From a virus, in IMG/VR virus record IMGVR_UViG_3300032265_000155, positions 1 to 21,006 of that record: DNA of 21,006 nt; one strand, given 5' to 3'. The notes beneath the pieces are model-generated. The model was not told where the DNA came from and did no database searches. It saw only the letters and a program-made list of their open reading frames with translations. Made by a program: the position numbers and the translations under genes. Below are positions 8,250 to 15,610 of this stretch, one piece after another. Every line of letters starts with the position of its first letter. Within the stretch, counting starts at the first letter, position 1.

Positions 8250-9239
8250 TTAGCCAGCAGCCTTCTTCTCAAGCGCGTCAACCTTCGCGCTTAATTCTTT
8301 CACGGCATTCACCAACAGGGCAATGACCCCGTTGTAGTTAAGCGACATCAGGCCAGGACCATCAGGATCATTCGCTGGCGCTTCGCTTGCAACGTCCACG
8401 GCTTCCGGCAGAACAGCAGCAACATCTTGCGCTAGAAGGCCAGCGTTGACAATTGGAGAGCCATCAATATTTGAGATGTCGTTTCTTTTGTAAGTAATGC
8501 CATTCAATTGGTTTACTTTGTTTAAAGCGCCTTCAATAATTTTTTGTTCGTCTTTAACTCTTCTGTCTGAAAGTGATATAAAGGTGTTGGGTGCGTAGCC
8601 ATTTCCGTTGTTTTCAAATCTAAAAATAACAGAGCTACTGCCAACAACAATTTGAGCGCCAGCACTCACATCTGGTTGATGGAAGTAACGCAAATATGTT
8701 TGAAATGAACCAGGAGATGATGTTAAAATTGGACTATAGTAAGTTCCGCTAGTTAAAGTAGCATTTTGCATAGTGATATTATTGTAGTTAATAAGGTTGC
8801 CAGTGATAACGGCGTCGCCATTTGAAGAATTAGTAGGTATGGTAGCACTAACAACATTGGTGCCGTCGCAATACACAAGCTGGGTGTAGCCATTGAATAG
8901 TGTTACGCCAGTGCCAGCAGATGTTTTTACTATAACGGCCTGTCCTCCAGCCGTGGCATTGCGGATGGCATAAAACTTATTGACCGATGGCACGATCAAA
9001 TTACAAGTCGCGCTAAGAGTTCCTCCAAGAACCAACACTGCATTGCGCGCATCGCCAACAACGCCAGTGCCGGTCACTATGGTGACGCTAGGGCCAGCCA
9101 TTGTGACGTTGCCAACACCGGTGATGGCCTGCTCAAGAAGAGTGCCCAGGTTGTAGTTAGTTGTGTTGCCCCAGTTGGAAGCCTGCTCACCGTTGCCGAT
9201 AAGCTCAATACCAAGGGACGGGCTGTATGTACTGGGCAT
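8250..9239 (-). CDS. Tail fibre with C-terminal Peptidase_S74 self-cleaving chaperone
   Basis: This 329-residue product starts with ATG at 9239. The N-terminus, [20 protein letters not shown] (about 7-26), is a well-known phage fibre opening (a short helix ahead of beta-rich repeats). The middle is beta-rich with Thr/Asn/Gly repeats and probably forms a trimeric shaft. From about residue 222, [14 protein letters not shown] carries the S74 Ser224/Lys229 pair. [16 protein letters not shown] and [20 protein letters not shown] follow, with a terminal coiled coil ([11 protein letters not shown]). The C-terminal chaperone should be removed after trimerisation. The mature shaft is then only about 220 residues, so this is a short fibre, perhaps a side or tip fibre beside the larger S74 spike encoded downstream. 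The DNA of the domain junction (about 8461-8760) is strikingly AT-rich. Confidence 0.9.
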   Translation of the reverse strand: MPSTYSPSLGIELIGNGEQASNWGNTTNYNLGTLLEQAITGVGNVTMAGPSVTIVTGTGVVGDARNAVLVLGGTLSATCNLIVPSVNKFYAIRNATAGGQAVIVKTSAGTGVTLFNGYTQLVYCDGTNVVSATIPTNSSNGDAVITGNLINYNNITMQNATLTSGTYYSPILTSSPGSFQTYLRYFHQPDVSAGAQIVVGSSSVIFRFENNGNGYAPNTFISLSDRRVKDEQKIIEGALNKVNQLNGITYKRNDISNIDGSPIVNAGLLAQDVAAVLPEAVDVASEAPANDPDGPGLMSLNYNGVIALLVNAVKELSAKVDALEKKAAG

Positions 9240-9260
9240 CTTCTTGCCTTGCTATAAGGT

Positions 9261-9812
9261 TTAGCAGGAGACGGTGTAGGTGACGGTCAGCGTATCGCCA
9301 CTCAGCACCGCGCGAGACGAAGCGAAATCAGCCGCAGAGAACAACGTGCCGGTCGTGCCGCCAATGGTGCTGTTGGTCGTGATGAAGCAACCAGCAACGG
9401 TGTTGGTGGCGTTGATGTTAAACACTGCGGGCGAAGCAGAGTTGGTGGAGGAACCAGCGGTCGAAGACGCAGCGGTGAAAGTCGGGCGCGTGGCGTTCGA
9501 GTAGCCAGTGATCTCAGACCAGCCAGCATGGGAAGCCATGGTGTCGCCAGCAGCGATAGTGCCGGTGCCCTTCAGGCCCACATAGAACGCAGCGGTATAA
9601 GCCGAACCAAGGAAATACTTGTTCAGCAGATCGTTCTTGCCCGTGGTCACAACCAGATTGGGGAAGCCATCTGCCCAGCGAAGGTTGCCCTCAGCATCGC
9701 GGCATTCGACAATGAACTTGCCGGTCACGCCAACGAAATCATTGACTTCAAGACGGGCGGTAAGGCCAGCGCCAGCAGTGTCTCTCAAAACAATCAAATC
9801 ATTGTTGTCCAT
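9261..9812 (-). CDS. Conserved phage virion-type protein (function unknown)
   Basis: This 183-residue product starts with ATG at 9812, directly after the upstream TAA. The sequence is beta-rich. Landmarks are NLRWADGFPNLVVTTGKNDL (about 43-62), AAFYVGLKGTG, GDTMASHAGWSEITGYSNAT and the end GDTLTVTYTVSC. I recognise this arrangement (a short aqueous domain, then 'DTMasHaGW.E..Y..a.RP', then a beta-strand end) as a conserved phage protein found near tail fibre genes. It is usually unannotated. It has no signal peptide, membrane segment or enzymatic motif. Neighbours are a repeat-rich fibre-type protein and an S74 fibre, so a role in the fibre or baseplate-like tail tip is likely (inference). 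No better assignment can be made from the sequence. Confidence 0.78.
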   Translation of the reverse strand: MDNNDLIVLRDTAGAGLTARLEVNDFVGVTGKFIVECRDAEGNLRWADGFPNLVVTTGKNDLLNKYFLGSAYTAAFYVGLKGTGTIAAGDTMASHAGWSEITGYSNATRPTFTAASSTAGSSTNSASPAVFNINATNTVAGCFITTNSTIGGTTGTLFSAADFASSRAVLSGDTLTVTYTVSC

Positions 9813-10826
9813 TTAGCTATTCCCTATTGGTGTCCATGTTGCAGTTGTAGCAGGGATTGGTGTCCATATAGAATCCCCGCCCGTATCTACTGGCGTCCAA
9901 CCCTGCCCTGGATTGGGGATGGGCTGCCATCCACCATACCCTACCGCAACATCGGCCAGAGATATTGTATCCGAAGCTGATTTGAAAAGGATAGCAGTAT
10001 TTGTGGAGATGTCACTAAGGGCAATCAAATCACTTGCCAAGGCCAGACCAGATATCTTGCCACTGGAAGAATCGGATGTGATTAGCGTGTCTGCCGCACT
10101 GGCCGCGACGTTGAGCTTGAGGACTGAAGAATCCGACAACGACAAACTATCGGACGCTGCTTTCGCATAGGAGAGGGCAAGCGCAGAGCTATCGGATAGT
10201 GTTATCGAATCCGAAACGCTGGAGGAGTAACCGGCCCTGCATGCGGCGAGATCAGACAGGGTGAGCGTGTCAGACGCGCTTCCGGCTAGGCTGATAGCCG
10301 CAGCACCAACATCAGCCAGAGATAGGCTGTCGGAACCGCTAGCAGATAGGCTCAACTTGCCTGCTGTGGATTCCACAAAGACTATCGAGTCGGAGGCGTT
10401 GCCCAGGAAGGACGCCACGCTCACTGCGCTATCTGAGAGCGTCAACGTATCGGATGCGCTAACGCCGATAACAACGATGAAGCTTGTTGTATCTGAAAGA
10501 GTGATCGAGTCAGACGCGCTCGTTGAATAAGCCGTGCCGCCAGCAGCCAAGTCAGATAGCGTCAGGGCATCAGAGGCTGCGCTAGAGATGGCTGTGGACG
10601 CGCTAATGGCGTCGGATAGCGTGATGGTGTCGGAGGCGCTCACAGGCGCATTGAAGAAGCCTGCGGCTGATTCTGTTAGGGCAATAGAATCAGATGCTGA
10701 ACTGCTGAGGCTAATCGCATTCGCGGTGCTGTCGTTTAGTGTCAAGGCGTCGGACGCGGAACCTTGCAGGAAGGAGCCGGACTGACCGCTGAACGGCGCA
10801 CCAGAGAATGGGAAGAAGCCAAACAT
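9813..10826 (-). CDS. Tail-associated protein with fourteen exact 20-residue S-A-S-D-x-[IL]-x-L-[ST]-D repeats
   Basis: This 337-residue product starts with ATG at 10826. Residues 1-21 (MFGFFPFSGAPFSGQSG...) form a short aromatic/Pro head seen in some phage tail proteins. From 22 to about 299 there are fourteen consecutive units, with the Ser-Asp pair at residues 25, 45, 65 and so on to 285, strictly every 20 residues. The first half of each unit is conserved (SASDtltLSDsa) and the second half is variable, often with hydrophobic residues alternating with Ala/Ser. This suggests a solenoid or fibrous beta-structure with one turn per unit. The C-terminus repeats a WTPI/WQPI theme four times (residues 300-333). 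It lies between a tail-assembly-chaperone gene and a conserved virion protein, so a fibre or adhesin role is likely. Asp/Ser-rich repeats could bind cations, but no RTX GGxGxD motif is present. Confidence 0.85.
   Translation of the reverse strand: MFGFFPFSGAPFSGQSGSFLQGSASDALTLNDSTANAISLSSSASDSIALTESAAGFFNAPVSASDTITLSDAISASTAISSAASDALTLSDLAAGGTAYSTSASDSITLSDTTSFIVVIGVSASDTLTLSDSAVSVASFLGNASDSIVFVESTAGKLSLSASGSDSLSLADVGAAAISLAGSASDTLTLSDLAACRAGYSSSVSDSITLSDSSALALSYAKAASDSLSLSDSSVLKLNVAASAADTLITSDSSSGKISGLALASDLIALSDISTNTAILFKSASDTISLADVAVGYGGWQPIPNPGQGWTPVDTGGDSIWTPIPATTATWTPIGNS
9930..10763 (-). repeat. Fourteen tandem 60-base coding repeats
   Basis: The array encodes the 20-residue units of the overlying gene. 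At DNA level the most conserved part of each unit is the minus-strand stretch coding for SASD-x-[IL]-x-LSD. On the plus strand it appears as recurring variants of 'gatagcgtc' and 'gtcggacgcg'. Unit length never varies, which indicates expansion and loss by whole units under selection for frame and geometry. Confidence 0.85.
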
Positions 10827-10849
10827 CTCTTAGGTTCTGAATCCTTTGG

Positions 10850-11185
10850 CTATGGTGCCGTTGGCCAGACGATATTCAAAGGAAATCCTGGTTGTTCAGG
10901 AATATCACGCAACGCCTGCCGGTATACGGCAAGATCAAAGTCAAGGCCATTGCCGTCTTCCAGGGCTTTGACCACGCGCCAGTCAGTTGTGGCAAGAAGG
11001 GCGTTTCTACGCAGCCGGGCAAACGCCGCTTCCGCCTCAGTGTCGGGCGGCGCTGGCAGGAATTGCCCGTCTTGGTACAAGTCGCCAATGTTCGCGCCAT
11101 TGCCCAACACCCAATTGAGTTCAATCGGAAAATCAGCGAGCGCGATGTTGGCTACCCTGCCGTTTTCAATGATTGCGTATTTCAT
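10850..11185 (-). CDS. Tail fibre assembly chaperone (Phage_tail_APC type), copy 2
   Basis: This 111-residue product starts with ATG at 11185 after a near-perfect AAGGAGG. The N-terminal half (MKYAIIENGRVANIALADF...) resembles the fibre-contacting part of tail assembly proteins. The C-terminal half, RLRRNALLATTDWRVVKALE then LAVYRQALRDIPEQPGFPLN, matches the Phage_tail_APC pattern (R.xRN.LLa.tDW...YRQALRD.PeQ.GFP...VWP). Such proteins help fold or assemble the fibre encoded immediately upstream, here the 401-residue Gly-rich fibre. A paralogue of 127 residues lies at 12400-12783 and follows the other Gly-rich protein. The two share their C-terminal halves but not their N-terminal halves, as expected if the variable N-terminal part matches different fibres. 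Confidence 0.86.
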   Translation of the reverse strand: MKYAIIENGRVANIALADFPIELNWVLGNGANIGDLYQDGQFLPAPPDTEAEAAFARLRRNALLATTDWRVVKALEDGNGLDFDLAVYRQALRDIPEQPGFPLNIVWPTAP

Positions 11186-11192
11186 GGGTGCG

Positions 11193-11199
11193 CCTCCTT
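11193..11199 (-). promoter_or_regulatory. Strong Shine-Dalgarno sequence of the 111-residue chaperone gene
   Basis: Minus-strand AAGGAGG sits 7 bases before the ATG at 11185. It is the best match to the anti-SD sequence that I found at any start in the window and overlaps the end of the preceding fibre gene. It suggests that this chaperone is made in larger amounts than its neighbours (inference). Confidence 0.6.
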
Positions 11200-12403
11200 A
11201 CCAGCTATACACGCGGATGTAGCCGTTGCCGCCAGTGCCGCCTGCGCCACCACTGGCTACAACGGACGCACCACCACCGCCGCCGCCACCGCCAGGAAAT
11301 CCGCCAGCGCCGCCTTTATTAAGATTAGAGGTTCCGTTAGTCGTGGAACTACCACCACCGCCGCCACCTTGACCGCCGCCACCAACTCCCGCTGCGCCCG
11401 CTCCGCCAACAGTAGGAGTAGAGCCAGAAGTGCCGGCCGTGCCGCCACCTCCATTATTCAAAAGGTTTGCCCCACCGGCAGAGGCAGACAATACAGTCCC
11501 GCCACTATCAATACCACCGCCGCCACCACCACCAGCGCCGCCTTGGTAAGAACTGCCCCCAGCATAAGCACTGGCGGAATAATTAGCATTACCACCAGCG
11601 CCACCACCAAATCCACTACTTCCAGTATTGTTGTAACCGCTCTGATAAGCCCCGCCAAAGGCGGTGCCGGTAGTAGTAGATGAAAATGCTATTTTTGGAT
11701 TGTTATTACTAAATACGCCGCCGCCACAACCTCCGTTGTAAGCACTATATCCATCATAACCCTGGCCGCCATAAGCAGTTAAATACGAACCAAATGTGCT
11801 GTTTCCGCCGTCAGACCCCGGATTCCCTGATGCAAAAGAACCTTGAGAAGCGCCGCCAGCCCCGCCAGCACCGACGGTAGTAGTAACCGTTGATGGTAAT
11901 TCGCTTGCCAAAAAAAGCCGAAAAACATACGCACCACCACCACCGCCGCCGCCACCCGTGTTTATGGAGCCTATTGAAACACGGCTGCCACCATTACCGC
12001 CACCACCACCACCCCAAACCTCAACAAAAACAAACGTCGCGGTGCTGGGCTTGGTCCAAGTCCCGGAAGATGTAAACGTCTGGACGTTAGCGCCAGCAGG
12101 CGCAGAGCTTGCCCAGGTCGTGCCGTTACTAGACAAGACGTTGCCGCTCGTACCAGGAGCAACAAACTGCACAGCGCTTGTGCCGTTGCCCAGGATTACG
12201 TTGTTGGCGGTCAATGTTGCTGCGCCAGTGCCGCCAGCGGCAACAGGAAGCGTGCCCGCAGTTAGCGCGGAAGCTGACGTTGAATAAAGCGCATTGTTTG
12301 CGGCAGTTAGGGTTGCCAGCCCCGTCCCGCCATTGGCGGCACTGAGTACGCCAGCGCTGCTAGCACCAGGAGCAAGGTTGGATAGGTTGCGTGGGATGGT
12401 CAT
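11198..12403 (-). CDS. Tail fibre with repeat module and Gly-rich (polyglycine-type) tip domain
   Basis: This 401-residue product starts with ATG at 12403, overlapping the upstream stop as ATGA. Residues 1-100 hold two GGTG-based repeat modules; the second (57-99, GGTGAATLTANNVILGNGTS...) is a near copy of modules in the 467-residue fibre. From about 107 the segment FTSSGTWTKPSTATFVFVEV followed by WGGGGGG is the signature entry to the Gly-rich fibre domain. The remaining about 270 residues are runs of G/S/A/N/Y with short beta-like interruptions, ending GYIRVYSW. In T4-like S16 gp38-type adhesins, comparable Gly-rich loops form polyglycine-II sandwiches carrying receptor-contact loops; a similar receptor-binding tip is inferred here. 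Its probable chaperone is the APC gene just downstream. Confidence 0.87.
   Translation of the reverse strand: MTIPRNLSNLAPGASSAGVLSAANGGTGLATLTAANNALYSTSASALTAGTLPVAAGGTGAATLTANNVILGNGTSAVQFVAPGTSGNVLSSNGTTWASSAPAGANVQTFTSSGTWTKPSTATFVFVEVWGGGGGGNGGSRVSIGSINTGGGGGGGGAYVFRLFLASELPSTVTTTVGAGGAGGASQGSFASGNPGSDGGNSTFGSYLTAYGGQGYDGYSAYNGGCGGGVFSNNNPKIAFSSTTTGTAFGGAYQSGYNNTGSSGFGGGAGGNANYSASAYAGGSSYQGGAGGGGGGGIDSGGTVLSASAGGANLLNNGGGGTAGTSGSTPTVGGAGAAGVGGGGQGGGGGGSSTTNGTSNLNKGGAGGFPGGGGGGGGASVVASGGAGGTGGNGYIRVYSW
12107..12235 (-). repeat. Fibre repeat module, copy in the Gly-rich fibre gene
   Basis: This is one of three roughly 129-base copies that encode 43 residues starting GGTGAATLTANNVILGNGTS and ending near NGTTWAS. 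The other copies, at 14276-14404 and 14750-14878, lie in a different fibre gene. The copies are closely similar at nucleotide level, for example around the sequence coding for NNVILGNGTS. Confidence 0.8.
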
Positions 12404-12783
12404 TTAGGTGCCTCTGGCCAAACAACATTAGAAGGGAAGCCTTGTTGCTCAGGGACTTCACGCAGCGCTTGCCGGTAAGCGGCCCATGCGGCTTTGTCTA
12501 CCGGCGCGTCAGCCAATTGCGTCCAATCGCTATCAGCCAGCAAAGTGTTTCTGCGTGACCGGACGGATTCTGCGATTGCTTCTGTGCTGGGTGGTTGCGG
12601 CACAAACGGAGCAGGAGGCGGCAAGTTGACCCACACGCCATCCTGTAGAGTTGCGCCGTTGGTCGTGCCTTCTGGCACCTCAACCGTGTAGAATGCCGCC
12701 ACATCCGGGTGATAGATCAGCGTCGGATCGCCGGGTGCTACATCGCGCGCGGTGTTGGGTGGGTCTATCCAGGCGAAGGGCAT
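12400..12783 (-). CDS. Tail fibre assembly chaperone (Phage_tail_APC type), copy 1
   Basis: This 127-residue product starts with ATG at 12783, after GGAAGGA. The N-terminal half carries WIDPPNTARDVAPGDPTLIY and a Pro-rich linker, PPPAPFVPQPP (about 74-84). The C-terminal half, RSRRNTLLADSDWTQLADAP then YRQALREVPEQQGFPSNVVW, is a full match to the Phage_tail_APC consensus as I know it. It lies between the 338-residue Gly-rich protein (upstream) and the 401-residue Gly-rich fibre (downstream, overlapping by 4 bases), and most likely assists the former. It is more canonical than the second copy at 10850-11185, in which the 'LADaP' part is altered. Confidence 0.9.
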   Translation of the reverse strand: MPFAWIDPPNTARDVAPGDPTLIYHPDVAAFYTVEVPEGTTNGATLQDGVWVNLPPPAPFVPQPPSTEAIAESVRSRRNTLLADSDWTQLADAPVDKAAWAAYRQALREVPEQQGFPSNVVWPEAPK

Positions 12784-12784
12784 G

Positions 12785-13801
12785 TTAATATCCTTCCGTA
12801 AAGTATAGAATCACAGCGCCAGCACCACCTAAAGCCAATGATGAGTTAGAGAGCGAACCTCCACTGCCGCCACCCCCGCCATTTCCTCCAGATGCACCAG
12901 ACGCCGCATAGGTAGTTGAAATAGTTCCGCCGCCACCCCCACCAAAGCCGCCCACACCAGCAGTAGAATAGCTGGCAGCCGCTGCGGCACCGCCGCCGCC
13001 AAAGCCGCCCGGCCCGCCTGCGGAGTTACCATAACCGCGCCCCCCTCCTCCACCCGGACCACCGCCAACTCCAGAACCAGAGGCAGGGACTACTCCACCC
13101 GTACCCGTTAAACTTGCCGTTAAAAAAGAAAGGAACGGATTTATTGCAATTGATGTATTTCCTGATACAGGGGCGCGCCCGTCGTTTGAGAAAGAACCTT
13201 GCCCAGCACCACCGCCTCCATCACCTGTGCTGGTTGTTGGGCCTAATCCAGCGCCACCATTTGCATTATTGGCGGCGACCCCTCCAGTACCATAGGGAGA
13301 GCCAGCGGCCGACCCTCCGGAGCCGCGAGCGCCACCACCGCCACCTCCGGACGCGGTGAACGATCCGCGAAGCCCCCCGGCAACGGTGCCTGATCCTCCA
13401 GCCCCGGCTGTGCCGTTTATATACCCTGGACCATTTGCAGTCCCGCCGTTTGTTCCCCCGGTGGCTGAGATGAGTGTTCCTATACTAGAAGTTCCGCCAG
13501 GAGATGCGCCAACAGTCAACGACAAAATTTGTCCGGGCACAACATCAATAATTCCTTGCGCCCACCCACCGCCACCGCCAGGGCCGCCAGCAGTATAATA
13601 GGAAGAACCATCATATGCGCCATTTCCTGCATTACCGCCGCCACCCATGGCACACGCCATGATCTGGTAAACATTTCCCGGTACTGTGAAGGTATAGCTG
13701 CCAGCCGTCAGGAATGCGCGAAAGCTGCGAAATTCAGCAGGAGCAACGCGCGTTGGAGCATTTGGTGGCAACGGATAACCATAGGCACCAAGGTTGGACA
13801 T
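12785..13801 (-). CDS. Gly-rich adhesin-like tail protein
   Basis: This 338-residue product starts with ATG at 13801, overlapping the upstream stop as TAATG. After an N-terminal segment (YGYPLPPNAPTRVAPAEFRS, about 7-26), residues 33-55 (GSYTFTVPGNVYQIMACAMG) open the Gly-rich domain. The rest is dominated by GGxGGGGG runs broken by short segments such as SFTASGGGGGGARGSGG. It ends AVILYFTEGY, a strand pair that closes the domain. Such proteins occur as distal receptor-binding tips in tailed phages, and the Gly runs probably pack as polyglycine-II helices while the interruptions contact the receptor. It is followed at once by a tail assembly chaperone gene. Receptor specificity cannot be inferred. 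Confidence 0.85.
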   Translation of the reverse strand: MSNLGAYGYPLPPNAPTRVAPAEFRSFRAFLTAGSYTFTVPGNVYQIMACAMGGGGNAGNGAYDGSSYYTAGGPGGGGGWAQGIIDVVPGQILSLTVGASPGGTSSIGTLISATGGTNGGTANGPGYINGTAGAGGSGTVAGGLRGSFTASGGGGGGARGSGGSAAGSPYGTGGVAANNANGGAGLGPTTSTGDGGGGAGQGSFSNDGRAPVSGNTSIAINPFLSFLTASLTGTGGVVPASGSGVGGGPGGGGGRGYGNSAGGPGGFGGGGAAAAASYSTAGVGGFGGGGGGTISTTYAASGASGGNGGGGGSGGSLSNSSLALGGAGAVILYFTEGY

Positions 13802-14205
13802 TAGAAGTCACCTCCTGTGGCAATGACGTTAAACGTCTCGGCATTTTGCGGAGCGGCGCGAAGAGAATAACCAGACGGCAGCATCAACGGATAACGGGTT
13901 GACGACAGTGGTGTGTTGCTACCAAGCGCCGCAGAGAATGTTGGCACGCTCGCTGCTGGCGTAATGGCAATCACAGGCACCTCATCATAGAGATAAGCAG
14001 TTGTGCCGTTATGGACATAAAGCCTTATCATTCCCGCCGTTGTGGTGGCAGTTGCCTCAATTATGATTGCATCAATGCGAGAGCCGGAAGCCCCCGCCGT
14101 GAACACAGTCACAATGGTTCCGGTGCCGTCACGGTTAGTATTAGCCACGCTAAGTGCGCCAATGCCAACTTTGGGGGTTGCAGAGAAATTAGGTGTGGTT
14201 GCCAT
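13801..14205 (-). CDS. Small conserved fibre-associated protein
   Basis: This 134-residue product starts with ATG at 14205, one base after the upstream TGA. The composition (Thr, Ala, Ser, Val) and alternation of hydrophobic residues indicate an all-beta fold, probably a small sandwich. Landmarks are GTGTIVTVFTAGASGSRIDA (about 27-46), MIRLYVHNGTTAYLYDEVPV and PLMLPSGYSLRAAPQNAETF. I recognise the arrangement 'N.dGtGt...vfTag..GsrID.i.i.a' as a recurrent phage hypothetical protein found among tail genes. No motif indicates an enzyme. It may cap or join the fibre encoded by the preceding gene, or be part of the tail tip. Confidence 0.8.
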   Translation of the reverse strand: MATTPNFSATPKVGIGALSVANTNRDGTGTIVTVFTAGASGSRIDAIIIEATATTTAGMIRLYVHNGTTAYLYDEVPVIAITPAASVPTFSAALGSNTPLSSTRYPLMLPSGYSLRAAPQNAETFNVIATGGDF

Positions 14206-14206
14206 T

Positions 14207-15610
14207 TCAGTAGATTCCTAAAGTGTATGGAGCGTTAATTGCGCTCACCACCAAAATTGGTTTAGAGGCGGTAGCGCTTGTCCATGTCGTACCGTCACTA
14301 ACTAAGGCGTTTCCGCTCGCCCCAGGGGCGACGAATTGAACCGTGCTTGTGCCGTTGCCTAGGATTACGTTGTTAGCGGTCAATGTTGCCGCGCCAGTGC
14401 CGCCTTGAGAAACGCCAACTGTAGCGGTTTCGCCAACCAAGCCAGCATTATCATAAAGAATGCGCCCACTAGTGCCGCCAGATATAACCGTGCTGCCGAC
14501 CGTAATGGCGCTTAAAGACAAGCTACCATTTGAAATAGCAATGAACTCTACGATATCGCCAACCAGACATGCAGACGCCAGCACAACACTAGTGCCGTTC
14601 GATGCGGTATAGTCTGCTGAGTTCAACAGGATGCCGTTCACAAACACCTGAACAGCGCCGACCGTGTAGGCTACGGTGAATGTGGTTTGCCCTGCGGTCG
14701 CAGTGAATGCCGTGCGAACATAAGTTGCTGGGCCAGTTGCTGGGGTTGTCGAAGCCCAGGTCGTGCCGTTCGATGTCAGCACGTTACCAGTTGTGCCAGG
14801 GGCAACAAACTGCACCGCGCTTGTGCCGTTGCCTAGGATGACATTGTTTGCCGTTAGCGTAGTAGCGCCAGTACCACCACGGCCTGCGGCAATAGCTGCG
14901 CCATTCCATGTGGCGTTGATGATCGAACCGGGGTAATCCAGCGTGTTGGTGGACCATGAAGTATTGGATGGAACATAAAAATGGCTTTCCCAAGAGCCAG
15001 CAGCGGGCGTGTTTGCCAGCAAAACAAGATTCAAAAACGAGCCAGATTGAACCGTGGCAACAGTTGTTGCGCTGTTATTCCTGACAATAATTGTGCCAGA
15101 AGATTGATTATTGTTAAACGTATAGATAGCGCCAACAGGAAGTGTTGTGGCGTCTGGTAGCTGGTAGGTCTGACCACCAGACCCAGACACAACATAAGCA
15201 GGAGCCGACGCTGCCGTTAGCGTTACAACCGTGCCAGACGCCGTTGTTGCAAGCGTGTTAGCAAACAAAGCATTAATAGAAACATTGGAATTTGCATCAC
15301 GCAAAACCGATCTGCCAGCCGGGTAGGTGATGAAGACAGCCTTGGTGCCCGCAGCGAAGTTAACCGCAGAACCGGCGTTGCTGGACGATAGGATGGTCGT
15401 GCGAGCCAGCGTTGAGGGCGATGTGAACGTGCCTAGGCCAACTTCCCAGTTAGCCCCACCTTGGTCAGCAATCGTGTAGTAGGTCGTGTCAGCGGTCGCT
15501 AGGACCGACGCGAAGGTCTGGTAGCCAGTGACTGCACCAGCAAGCGTGAAGTTGCCCGTGCCCGTTGTGGTCGAGGTTTCCTGAACGCGATCAGCTACAA
15601 TAAGTGCCAT
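14207..15610 (-). CDS. Modular tail fibre with two GGTG-type repeat modules
   Basis: This 467-residue product starts with ATG at 15610, directly after the TAA of the preceding gene, with GAGGA upstream. Residues 1-105 (VQETSTTTGTGNFTLAGAVT ... WEVGLGTFTSPSTLARTTIL ... YPAGRSVL) form an N-terminal fibre domain that is very common in phages. The middle (about 120-235) is beta-rich. Two near-identical modules lie at 245-287 and 403-445. Between them, residues about 297-360 form a small beta-domain (VRTAFTATAGQTTFTVAYTV, VQVFVNGILLNSADYT) common in fibre proteins. The domain order is therefore head, shaft, repeat, knob-like insert, repeat, short tail. There is no S74 or Gly-rich tip, so the tip may be supplied by the downstream proteins. 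It is the first gene of the fibre block. Confidence 0.88.
   Translation of the reverse strand: MALIVADRVQETSTTTGTGNFTLAGAVTGYQTFASVLATADTTYYTIADQGGANWEVGLGTFTSPSTLARTTILSSSNAGSAVNFAAGTKAVFITYPAGRSVLRDANSNVSINALFANTLATTASGTVVTLTAASAPAYVVSGSGGQTYQLPDATTLPVGAIYTFNNNQSSGTIIVRNNSATTVATVQSGSFLNLVLLANTPAAGSWESHFYVPSNTSWSTNTLDYPGSIINATWNGAAIAAGRGGTGATTLTANNVILGNGTSAVQFVAPGTTGNVLTSNGTTWASTTPATGPATYVRTAFTATAGQTTFTVAYTVGAVQVFVNGILLNSADYTASNGTSVVLASACLVGDIVEFIAISNGSLSLSAITVGSTVISGGTSGRILYDNAGLVGETATVGVSQGGTGAATLTANNVILGNGTSTVQFVAPGASGNALVSDGTTWTSATASKPILVVSAINAPYTLGIY
14276..14404 (-). repeat. Fibre repeat module, distal copy in the 467-residue fibre
   Basis: It encodes residues 403-445 (starting GGTGAATLTANNVILGNGTS). 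The C-terminal half has drifted from the other copies (GNALVSDGTTWTS instead of GNVLTSNGTTWAS). Confidence 0.8.
14750..14878 (-). repeat. Fibre repeat module, proximal copy in the 467-residue fibre
   Basis: It encodes residues 245-287 (starting GGTGATTLTANNVILGNGTS, ending NGTTWAS). By eye it is closest in protein sequence to the copy in the Gly-rich fibre gene at 12107-12235. Confidence 0.8.

Noticed and set aside
8249-8281. Upstream TTG start (8281) of the nozzle-like gene giving 729 residues
   Set aside because: The extra 11 residues overlap the previous gene and precede the conserved start [12 protein letters not shown]. The ATG at 8248 fits one base after the stop.
9930-10763. Periodic 60-base repeats as a CRISPR array
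   Set aside because: The repeats are coding, diverged at wobble positions, lack identical direct repeats with unrelated spacers, and no cas genes are nearby.
9913-10785. Three plus-strand open frames with repeated SDS/SESDA-like products over the repeat gene
   Set aside because: They are mirror images of the 60-base coding repeats. They are split into pieces, whereas the minus-strand gene runs uninterrupted with an N-terminal head and a C-terminal cap.
8250-15610. Diversity-generating retroelement acting on fibre genes
   Set aside because: There is no reverse transcriptase, no template/variable repeat pair with adenine-specific changes, and no C-type-lectin fold at the fibre ends in this window.
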